DNA of 39,702 nt from Phoronis australis (taxonomy: Eukaryota; Phoronida; Phoronidae). Position 1 is the stretch's first letter, and every line of letters begins with the position of its first letter. Made by a program: the position numbers and the translations under genes. Shown here piece by piece: positions 9,736-18,900 of the stretch. The notes under the pieces are model-generated. The model was not told the DNA's origin, did no database searches, and saw nothing but the letters and a program-made list of their open reading frames with translations. The stretch is taken from the NCBI GenBank assembly GCA_002633005.1, contig NMRA01000026.1, positions 977,934 to 1,017,635 of the forward strand, in the 5' to 3' direction.

Positions 9736-12700
9736 CTAAAAATAACAAACAGAATGGTTAACCGTAACAGCAGTTTGTATTCACTATCACATGGTAGCAC
9801 ACAGTTTGTGAAAGTGGCTACAGTGCACCATTCCTTTTAACTAAACCAGCAAATTCAGCGGATATTACATATTAAGTACACACTATGCAATAACTAAACT
9901 TAGTTTAGTAATGACTGATTCAGGAACATAAAAGGTAGCCCAAAATCCGACATAAACAACGCTTTTAAGTTCCTATTCAAAATAATTATATTTTGAAAAA
10001 AAAATTTTTGCATACAGGTGTTTTGCACATAGACATGCATGCCCAAATTTCAATTTTAGGCACAGGTGCATGAGGTATTAAACTGGATATTTTTGTCTGT
10101 GCAATGTCAATTGCTTTTTGATTGGTTACTAAAACTTGAGAAATTATCAAAATTTACTATGGTAACACAAATGTACCTCAAATGCTACAAACATTTGTCT
10201 CTGCTTTTGTTTCTCAAATACAGACACAAGAGCCAGTATACTAATACTAATATTTCTAGAATTTCCAATTTTCAAAATTTAAGAGTGGATGCAACATTGA
10301 CCTATGGTACCACAATGCCTCATGGTCTGGGTAGTGCTGAATCATTTCTTGGCTCAGATCCAACTCCCTGTCAAACAGCTGTCCATCATCAATCAACCTG
10401 GACAGCATGTCTAACACAACGTGTCTGTAATGAAACCCGCTGTGATCAGAAACGTGCATCCAGACCCAACGCTCGTTAGATCGCAGTTCGTTATGTAGGA
10501 ATGTAATTGTGTGATCATTGTCACCGGAGAGGAACCGTTGCAGTGTCCATACACGGTGACTCCATGCGGAGTAGTTGGAGGCGTAACGCTCAGCGGCTCG
10601 CTGGCATACTCTCATCTCCTGGATCAACAGGTCCATCGTACAAGGGAGACAACTCCCTATGTTTTTGTTGGAAACATCTGTGAAAGTGGCCAGTATCCAT
10701 TTTCTACAAGGAAAAGCAGAGTAAAGATAGTCAGTTTAGAGTATGAGAGACTTAATATGCTTATGTCCAAATTTGGCGAACTTTGGAGTGTAGTCAGTAA
10801 TTGCTGCTCAGATTCATCTGAAACATTCTGTTTTAGGTTTTATGCAGTGTTCCCCAAAATGCTGTTAGGAATTGTTTTTAGAAGATTCCACTTATGGTGT
10901 ATGACAGACTACCAAATTCTACAGACTTTCTACTTTCAGAAAACATCTGTTTTTCCTGAGAGTTAAAGTACACAAATTTCAAGATATTTGTCTAAAGACG
11001 CAAATTTGTCAACAAGGTCCCGCCTAATCTTAACATTCACCAGGTGGCGCTAATGAATAAAGGCTCCTCTTGTCAGCACCAGAGTAGATAAAGAGCAGAA
11101 TGTAGCAAATCATCAGCATATGGGTTAATGGTCCCTAATGTGACTACCTGAATACATGCATGCATTTATACAGACAGGTCCATTATTGCACAAGCACTAC
11201 CTAGTGAATTTCAAGTCACCCATCAGAAGAAAACATTGAGTGACACAAATCTTAAGTCCCACTGCTATTAAGATTTTAATGAGTAAGACCACTTAGCTCA
11301 ATAAAGTTCTGGAATGAGAAACACTTAGAGATCATTGCAGAAGACTGAACTCACAATTAAGTCAGAATTTATAGACGTGACATGGCCAATGAAAGCAGTA
11401 TGAGATAGGGTGGTTCCATGATTGGATGCTAGATGGAGCTAGCAGTGGCTGTACTGGGACTTTAAACATGTCAGGTACTGAATGCAAATAAATAACACTG
11501 GGGGTAAATATTACAGAATTACACAACTGGGTATTGCTAGCCACACACAATGCGGGCAAGTGCAGCTTACCTGCATACAGTACCTGACATGTTTAAAGTC
11601 CAAGTACAGCTACTGCTAGCTCCATCTAACATCCAATCATGGAACCAGCCTCTACTCCAGAAAAAGCCACACTGAGTGTGGATAACCTGCGTGATGCGAG
11701 CAACTGAGCACATTTTCATTATTACTCTCCACACATGATGTAGCTTTGGCTCCAACTATAACATAATGGAAATCGGCCGGAACGGGATCACAGTGGCAGA
11801 CATAGACAATACAGCCCCAACTTAGGCCCTGCGCACAATGTGACAACTCACTGTGCACCGATTAAGCCTAACGCCCCATTATGTGCAGCTGTCTTAATGA
11901 AGTGAACATAGAAGCAAGTCACCTGTGAGTGAATGTCTCAGGACTCTTGGGGTGCTTCCCAAGTACTAGAGATGTGAATGTCAGCTCCTGCGCAGGCGTG
12001 ATGGCTTTTGCTAGGAGGAGACTCTTCCTGTCAACACAAAGCAGATTACAGTTTTATGTTCACAGTATATTATGACCTGCAGATATCACTAGGTCAAAGG
12101 TCAAGGCCACATTACCTGTAGTGGGCAAAACGTGTAGTACACCGCAACATTTGATATAGCACTATTTTTACATTAGAAGATTAAGACAGTGGATTTTCAC
12201 TTTGAATTGAAAAACAGTTTCAGTAACTTTCTAATCAGTTTTAATTTTCAAGTGATATCCTAAGACCATAAAAGACGCAGTCTCGCAATAAAAAAACAGT
12301 GACAGACAACCATAACTAACCTTATATTCCAAACGGTGTAGCATTCAGAGTTAATAAGAAGAATGACTCTAGTTAACCGCACCTTGTCTTCATCACCTGA
12401 AAATGCACCATTGAGAATGGAACATACGACTAACATGTGACAAACATGTTGCAAAGAATAAAGCCATATGCAATACTAATGCTAGAGACATAGTGCAATA
12501 GCTTCAGGTTGGAATTCAAGTCAAGGTAATTTCCCTCATGGTATTGGTCGTATTTTATGAATGAACTTATGGTAATTGGCAATTATTTTCTTGAAATAAT
12601 CTTGCAACAGGAGTGCCACAGCAGTGTACTACTACAAATTGGTGAGACCGAACAACATTTTATAACTACGATGAAATTTCACCAATTTGGGACAAAAACA

Positions 12701-15700
12701 TTGGCCAAATCTAACCTTTCTTCATTTCCCAAAGGTTTCTAAAAGAGTAGCCCATGCCCACGATTTCTCAGAATCATTGTCAGACAACATTAAGGGTTAC
12801 ATGATCGCAATTACAAAGCATTATTCTGTTTTTAAGTGATCTAGTGGTAGCCAATTACAAAAGGCTAAAACACGATTTTGTTATCTTTTTAAATAATTCT
12901 CAGAAAATGTAAAGCTAAAAATAGCATAATTAATCCTGGTCCGTAGTCACTAATTTTGAATCCTGTGACTCAAAGGCTGAAATCAGGTGGTGCCGGGTGA
13001 ACAAAAGAAAAGACAATTATTCAGGTGATGTCAGGTGATGATGAACGTAAAACAAAAAGAAGGATCCCAAAAACACAACATCCATTTTCAAAAAAAAAGA
13101 ACAATAAATGCTATCTTTTGCCCTGAAAACCTAGAGTTTCACCTGATGGTTTGTCCAACAACTGCCTGTATGCATACAGGAACAAACTGGGAACAGCCCA
13201 GGCTTCAAGACCCAACTTGTTACCAGCCGTGATGACTGGGCTCTTGTTGCACTCGGCCTCCAACACTGGGATAACATCAAACTCATCACTGAAAAGTGTA
13301 AGGTTAACATGTTACTATAAGTACGACAGTAATGATCAAAAGTGAGGTCAATTAAAGATGCAATGAACCGTTCCAACAAAGAAGTCTAAAGACTTATGAA
13401 GAACTGGCACTTAGTCAATACAATGTTCAATGCTATGCTCATCAGAAAATGACCATTGCAATAACGAAATATCACATTACGGCGTTTTCCAGTTGCTCCC
13501 AACTTGTTCGATTCTATAGCCCAACAAGTTGGGAAGTTTACCCCTGTAGCCAATATCTTACACGACTGATTAACTCCATTCTGGCATTTATGGTTGGAGG
13601 GTCAGCTCTCTTTTGTTCGATAATTGCTCTAATCTCCAATAAGATTGTATCTAGCCTGACTAGGCTGTGCTGTTAAAAATAAAAGTTAAGTTATAACGTA
13701 TTTGAACATAAACCAATAGCATTTCTGAAATCCTCGACAAATGGTGATCACGTCTAGTTTTTGAATCGCCAAAATTGCCCAACTGCAACCGAAGTTACGA
13801 CAACCTATATTCTTTCCGAATTCACCAATTCACTCTGAGTTTGACTGTGTTCACATATGTGGTCTGTAATAAGCCTGGTAGATAATTGGCCTGCCTGTTG
13901 TCATAACAGACAAAAGAGTGTGCTTGACAGTTAATAAAGAAGCTAGATGTTATCACACGCTCACAACCCTCTACGTTTGGCAAAGTCACTGAACGGGAAA
14001 ACGCCGACATGAGCTGTCTTCAAGCTCAGAAGTCACTACTTCTACTCCCAATAAAGGAACATTTTCAAACAAATTGGATTTAATGATAAATGGTCAGAAT
14101 TATTTTTGACACAAAAGTGGGTTAATAACAAGCTTCAACAAAGACATTCAGTTCAAGAGTAACCCCGAAAATGCAAAAATCTACCACAATTCTTCAGTTA
14201 TTTAGCACACAATATGGCAGACATTAAATTTCTCCAAAAAATAAAGATTGATAAAAGTCAAGTCTGTTACGATTATGCTTTGTACTGCGTAAGAGCCATT
14301 AAGCAATTTTTGGTAAATTTTTGTTCTGATTGCAGTCAAAGAGTCAGCTTTTGAAAAACAAAAATTTAAAATGACGATTTGTGAGAAATAATTAACTAGA
14401 GACTCCCCCCATGGATGTTTAATTAAAAGTGCTGATTAAGCAAAAAACTCAAATCTAAAATCATGAAAAGAACCCCACGTTGACACTCCCACCGGTCGGG
14501 ATTGGACTACGTACTCAACCAGTTTGCATACCTCAGAATCTGCATGCCGCCATTGACCAAAGACACCATATTGCCCCATGCAGCTGATGTTATTATTCTC
14601 TAGATAACCAGACTCACCATAAAAACAACGGGAGCTACAATAGTATTTTCAAATTTGCGTTTTGAAAGTTTGTAAATAGCATATTTCAATAGTTCATGAC
14701 TATTATACGATTTTGAATTTAACAAGAAATGTGACTTTGCAACCTTAATGTAGCCATATGTTCCTCATTAATTCTGTTGGATGTGCAACATAACTGGGTC
14801 AATTACCAAACCAACCCGGCAGCAGCTGATAAAGAGGTAAGCCAAGTATCATAGGAATAATTCTTGGCATGTAATTGCAGCTTTTCACCATTTTGGTTTT
14901 AAGTACATGTTGTCACTAAACTGACGAACTATGATTCCATTTAGAAATCCAATATGCAATCTAGCTAGCTATGGCCTGAAGCTCACTATGACTAAACTGC
15001 AATGGCTTCACTGCATGTCAACTTTGCCTGTGAAATGGCTTAAATTAGTAAAAATCTATACTGCTTGTTAGCAGGCAGTTAAATTGTTCTTTGGATTATC
15101 AGTTTGGACACTAGACTTTGATTCTGGGGGTCGCTAAATTGATTCCCGGCTCGATCAACCAAGAAAAAGTTTGACACACATTTGCGAAATACTGTGAAAC
15201 ACTGATACTCGTAGTATCTACTTTTGGTAAGTCAAGTAAACAGTCCCCTCTTCAAAATGGATGCTGGGAACCAAGCAGTTTTCACTCAAGATGAAAACTG
15301 TTGCTGGCAGACATTTTGTAGGACTCATTTTGATTTTTACTGGCTCTTCATGCAATGGGCAGTCAGCTGTACTAACTGTTCAGGACTGAATGAAACTCTA
15401 GGCACAAAAGAACATCATTGAGATTACTGAGAAGTTTCTTATGTACTTAAGACACAACCATCTACAACTGTGTTGTCCAGCATACCCATAATGTGACATA
15501 AGAATCGGATATATTTAGACATTTCCTTCTAACAGTAGAGCAGTCTGGGTTGCCAGTCTTTGGCATTGTGCTCAGAGCTCAGAGTTATTAATTCATTCTG
15601 CTATTTCAAATTCTGACCAAATTAAAATGATTCAAATGGTTCCAGCACATTTCTAAATCACTTTGAAACGCTTTGTTGAAATCTTGAAAGATTCTAGTCC

Positions 15701-15743
15701 CTCGGACGTCATCCCTTTCGGTAGTTTGTTCACCAGTGTTCAT
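9549..15743 (-). CDS. PTAR1: PTAR1, protein prenyltransferase alpha-subunit repeat-containing protein 1
   Basis: Six minus-strand exons (15649-15743, 13143-13288, 12321-12396, 11923-12027, 10302-10703, 9549-9735) join with matching phases into 336 residues; the human protein is about 400. Alpha-subunit repeats are visible as ECYTVWNIRK (98-107), SPETFTHRKW (134-143), NYSAWSHRVW (184-193), SGFHYRHVVL (229-238) and HEALWYHRR (268-276). The N-terminal NKSPVITAGNKLGLEAWAV block is characteristic of PTAR1. Family knowledge: PTAR1 pairs with the Rab geranylgeranyltransferase beta subunit as GGTase-III, which geranylgeranylates farnesylated YKT6. It is cytosolic, with no signal peptide or membrane segment. 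It is shorter than vertebrate PTAR1 because the loops between repeats are reduced. It starts 166 bp from MORF4L1, head to head. Identity is firm; the first exon is inferred from phase and weak similarity. Confidence 0.93.
9736..10301 (-). other. PTAR1 intron 5
   Basis: 566 bases, AT-rich, with an A-run near 9997-10003 (complement of T-rich tract). No gene or clear repeat seen. Confidence 0.55.
10302..10703 (-). CDS. PTAR1: PTAR1 exon 5 (largest)
   Basis: 402 bases between CTTGTAG and AG|GTCAAT, 133 codons. It begins KWILATFTDVSNKN and contains EMRVCQRAAERYASNYSAWS, HVSDHSGFHYRHVVL and HYPDHEALWYHR. Several alpha-alpha hairpin repeats are therefore encoded in one exon. Plus-strand open frames across it are antisense shadows. 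Confidence 0.95.
11020..11175 (+). repeat. Dispersed repeat with CTCF-like motif, copy 1
   Basis: CACCAGGTGGCGC at 11038-11050 is followed by TAATGAATAAAGG, and about 100 bases later by ATGTGACTACCTGAAT and CATGCATTTA. A second copy at 24483-24630 shares the motif, the AATAAAGG tail and the ATGTGACCATCTGAAT block. The core fits the CTCF consensus CCASYAGRKGGC. Which family the repeat belongs to is unknown. Confidence 0.55.
11411..11647. repeat. Inverted repeat, two 76-bp arms (foldback)
   Basis: Left arm 11411-11486 and right arm 11572-11647 are reverse complements with only a handful of mismatches. They share CATGATTGGATG, AGATGGAGCTAGCAGT and GACTTTAAACATGTCAGG, around an 85-base spacer. 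It lies in PTAR1 intron 4 and would fold into a long hairpin in pre-mRNA. A foldback or MITE-like element is the simplest explanation; I could not define a target duplication. Confidence 0.85.
11923..12027 (-). CDS. PTAR1: PTAR1 exon 4
   Basis: Runs from GACAG to CACAG|GTGACT, encoding KSLLLAKAITPAQELTFTSL then VLGKHPKSPETFTH and a split Arg. It matches the family's LHLGKLALTKFPKSPETWIHRRW, with Phe in place of the conserved Trp of this repeat. Confidence 0.9.
12028..13142 (-). other. PTAR1 introns 2 and 3 flanking exon 3
   Basis: Intron 3 is 12028-12320 and intron 2 is 12397-13142. Only AT-rich sequence is visible, with a doubled TCAGGTGATG near 13021-13037. Confidence 0.55.
12321..12396 (-). 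CDS. PTAR1: PTAR1 exon 3
   Basis: A 76-base exon from TTTTCAG to AG|GTTAGT, encoding DEDKVRLTRVILLINSECYT then VWNI. It carries the first alpha-subunit repeat motif (ECYTVWNIRK; vertebrate DFTTAWNVRKE). Phases fit exons 2 and 4. Confidence 0.9.
13143..13288 (-). CDS. PTAR1: PTAR1 exon 2
   Basis: Acceptor TTTTCAG, donor CAG|GTGAAA. It encodes DEFDVIPVLEAECNKSPVIT then AGNKLGLEAWAVPSLFLYAY, clearly alignable to the PTAR1-specific N-terminal region. Phase 2 in, phase 1 out. Confidence 0.92.
13289..15648 (-). other. PTAR1 intron 1
   Basis: About 2.36 kb, AT-rich, without a coding segment I can support. The frame at 13822-14010 (minus) begins with ATG but has no family similarity and no fitting donor for exon 2. 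Confidence 0.55.
15649..15743 (-). CDS. PTAR1: PTAR1 exon 1 (start codon)
   Basis: ATG at 15743-15741 opens 31 codons, MNTGEQTTERDDVRGTRIFQ then DFNKAFQSDLE, resembling the family's RVVKDITNAFRRNPHIDE. It ends AT|GTGCTG, whose AT joins T from exon 2 to make Ile, giving ...EIDEFDVIP as in the family (HIDEIGLIP). The donor is weak at positions outside GT, which lowers confidence. Confidence 0.75.
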
Positions 15744-15803
15744 GTCATTTTAATCTGTCCTCTGCTCTGGCTCTCGGCTCTCTGCAATTTTAGAAATTAG
15801 CAG

Positions 15804-15817
15804 CCACCAGGTGGCGC
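15804..15817 (+). promoter_or_regulatory. CTCF-like site
   Basis: CCACCAGGTGGCGC matches the bilaterian CTCF core (CCASYAGRKGGCRS) at essentially every position. It lies between the divergent starts. Confidence 0.55.
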
Positions 15818-15831
15818 TTGTGTACTTGGTA

Positions 15832-15843
15832 CGCCATCTGGTG
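15832..15843 (-). promoter_or_regulatory. Second CTCF-like site, opposite strand
   Basis: CGCCATCTGGTG on the plus strand reads CACCAGATGGCG on the minus strand, the AGATGGCG variant of the core. It is 14 bases from the first site and in convergent orientation to it. Confidence 0.5.
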
Positions 15844-15909
15844 TGTGATTTAGACAAGGCGCCTTTCGTTGAAAAGGGCTGTTTTATGTTCCTATTGAAA
15901 CACCGCTAA

Positions 15910-15937
15910 ATGGCCCCTAAAAACAAATTTCAAGACG
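15910..15937 (+). CDS. MORF4L1: MORF4L1 exon 1 (start codon)
   Basis: ATG in the context CTAAATGG opens MAPKNKFQD and a split Gly before G|GTAAGA. MAPK...KFQ-E/D-G is the invariant MRG15 N-terminus, so this 28-base coding piece is secure despite its size. Confidence 0.92.
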
Positions 15938-18900
15938 GTAAGACATTCCTAAGCATTACTGGGTAACCATTACTGGATATGCTGTTCCCTTGAATTCATC
16001 TTTAGATCATTAGTTTTCGGAGTAAAGTGCCAATGGTCACTGCTCGAGTGAGTTGTCTGACTGTGTCTGTGACTCTGTGGTAAACAAAATCATGAGGTTG
16101 GCGGGTATCGAACACGGGTCGCTGGCTTGGGAACCGAGCGTTCAAGCCTTTCTGACAAGAGGTATTTACCACTTGGCTAGTGAATTATTCAGAAGGATTT
16201 TTACAATTGTAAAGGAAAGTTGGCCTTTCACATGTTCGTGCTGTCTGACGTGATTGTTGGATGGTAATTCCCAAAGTGTCTTACCTTACATCTTAGTTCC
16301 GTGGTCGAGCTCCGAGTCAATAGGTCTGTTTTAGTGTGCGATCTGGATGTTGAATGCGGCTCTGCATCCCAGCACGTGTATCGGCCACAGGGCCGCTTAA
16401 TTAATATTCATGTTGCGCCCTCATTGGCCATTACTGGCATATGGGCCGGACAGCCGACGTTGACAGTCTCTAAGATGAACAACAGTCGTCTCTCGATGTC
16501 GACAGAGGGCGCGCAGGGCAGAAGGCCAGCACAGCAGTGAGACAGGTCAAATAACGTCTCACTACACTGCTGCCGACTACCGTGACGTCTGCTAGTGGCA
16601 GTTTTGTTTTTTTTTGAGTCTGGCTTTATCTCCTAAACATTCTGCAAGATCTTTGTAATTTGACAAGTGCATTTCTATGAAGTTGAAAACAGATGGCGAT
16701 GACGTAAGGGCTTAATTATGCTGTTTCCTTAGCAGAAATTTTATTTTTTTCCGTTTTCCTCTTTGCCTTTGGTGTTTCATGATGGATTTTACAAAATTAG
16801 GCTGGAATTATATTAAAAAGGTGATGCCAATGTATTGTTTTCTGATAGATGTGACCCAATGTAATCCTCTTAGTGGTCATTTTATTCTTTCTGATTCTGT
16901 TTTGGTGCACCATCTCTTTATCTGCCAAACCGCTCTAAGAATGGTGTTTGAACTTTGAAGAACAGGACAGGTTCAACTATTGTGATGCCCCCCTATTTGG
17001 AGTTTGTTTTTGGCATCCGCAGCTGTTTCTGGTAAGCTCCTGCAGGATCTTTGCGGAATTTGGCAAGTGTATTTCTATGAATGTGACAACAGATGACGAC
17101 AAATTTTGGGTACTGGTTGGATATAGCGGTCCCTGATTTAGAGAACCAGGCAATTACTGAGTAACGGGCCGGTTATTTAGTGGGTGAAACTGGTTCTCTA
17201 AATCAGGGACCGCTATATCCAGTCAGTGCCAACTTTTGGTCGTATCTGGGTACCACTGTGTCCACTAGTGGCATTTTTATTTTTTATGATCTTGGCAGAT
17301 GTCTTCGTATTCAGGAGTATTGCTTCCTTACTATGTTCCCTCTAGAAGCTATTGTAAGTTTATTGTAGCATTGCTCCCTTTAGTGGGTCTGTTCAAAACA
17401 ATGATCACCCCCTTACATGGCTTGTATCTGCGCTATATGCATGCACACGGTGGAGCATATCAAATTGCTGCATTGCTGTTATTTCTTATATTACTGCCAT
17501 TCTAGCACTCTTGTAGTTTTCCCCCTACATGAATTTAGGATGTTTCGCGCTTGACTTTATCCAGTTGGTATTATTTGCTCTTTTGCAGGTGAACAGGTGT
17601 TGTGTTTTCATGGTCCACTACTTTATGAAGCTAAGGTGGGTTTATGTACTTCATTAGATATTTGTCTTGAAGTTTCAGCTGCTTCATATGTCCATAGATT
17701 ATGGCGGAAAATAGCAGAATTCGTCCTGGTCTTCATTTATTTTAAAAACTGATATGGGCATGTTGTATTTTGTTAGTTTTCCATATTTTCAACAAAAAAA
17801 AAACAAAAAGTCATCTGAGGCCTCCTGAAAAGGGCTGGGTGTCTTCTTCCTTTTTTGTGTGACCCAAGATCAGCTTTGTGGCTCAGGTTTTAAAAACAGC
17901 TATGTGCAAACCAGAATCAATTGTGCAACATTTGACTTGACATGTCTCCTCACATTAACTTAGCTCTTCCATTCTTCAGTATGAAGGAAAATTCACTTGA
18001 TATCCGTGAACTCTGTAGCATTGCTATTGTGCTGGCAACTGACAACTCATAAATGGCAGCTCTTGAATCCATTTCAGTTCCTCTAATTTTTAGTCACTGA
18101 CTAGAGTGTGTATCTACAAACTGCTACACCACTCTTTCCCAATGCCATGAGGGGGCAGCACTATAGATGTAGGCTGACTGTCTTCTCATTGGTTAGGGGC
18201 ATGAAGTAACATTGAATTATTCCGCTTGTTTTGAAGTTGAGAAATGCCTTAATTATTCCACTTGTTTTGAAGTTGAGAAATGCCTTTTTTGACTTGTGGT
18301 CGCTGCAGTGGTGATAGGCTAAGATGACGTAGTCCTCGTCATTGGGCGATCCATGGGCACTGGAAGTACCGAAGCGTCTTGAAAGCAAAGTTTTTTTACG
18401 ACTGACATCAAAATCGGGGCACGCTCACTGTGTCTTGAAGTAACATACTCTGCATCTTTTCTCTATGGTCACATTGTGAAGAGTGTTCCCATGAAGGCAA
18501 TGCGTTGTCATTCTGCTGTTTATTTTCAGTGCGTCAAGGCTGAGATTAAGGACAAAATCACTCGATATTTCGTGCATTACAGCGGTTGGAACAAAAGGTA
18601 AAGCATGGTGAACTATTTCAAGGGATATTATCGGTTTTACAACCGGGATAAGGGTTGGATAGGATAGACATCTTGAAGATATTACTTTAGTCCAGAGCTG
18701 TAAAACAACAAAATCCATTGTTTTTGGGTATTTTTTTCAAGTCACGAATTCTCAATGTTTTCTGCCAGCCATTTGCTGAAGTCCAGACTGGCAACTTTAT
18801 CACTTAAGATTAGCTCTGTCAACAAATTGCAGATTGTTAAGACTGCAACTCCGGGAATTCAGGTTCTAGGTTCTATTGGGATGGCCGTGTCTGGATAGAT

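Larger units (their letters stand above)
10704..11922 (-). other. PTAR1 intron 4
   Basis: About 1.2 kb containing a dispersed repeat with a CTCF-like motif (11038-11180) and a 76-bp inverted repeat (11411-11647). No coding sequence is seen; the minus-strand frames at 11362-11858 fall mostly on the inverted repeat. Confidence 0.6.
15744..15909. promoter_or_regulatory. Shared head-to-head promoter of PTAR1 and MORF4L1
   Basis: Only 166 bp separate the two start codons, which face away from each other. No TATA box is evident at a fixed distance from either ATG. Two CTCF-like motifs sit in the middle, CCACCAGGTGGCGC (plus, 15804-15817) and CACCAGATGGCG (minus, 15832-15843), pointing toward each other. 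The spacing leaves room only for very short 5' UTRs, so both genes probably use one bidirectional nucleosome-free region. Confidence 0.7.
15938..17588 (+). other. MORF4L1 intron 1
   Basis: 1.65 kb holding a tRNA-derived fragment (16094-16183), a CpG-rich segment (16300-16580), a second ~140-bp monomer array (16580-17290) and a perfect 32-bp hairpin (17118-17221). Confidence 0.6.

Noticed and set aside
10066-10966. Long plus-strand open frames of 137 and 151 codons
   Set aside because: They overlap PTAR1 exon 5 on the opposite strand, have no family similarity, and the minus-strand reading gives clear prenyltransferase alpha repeats.
13822-14010. Minus-strand ATG frame as PTAR1 exon 1
   Set aside because: It lacks similarity to the PTAR1 N-terminus and has no donor in the phase required by exon 2; 15649-15743 fits both.
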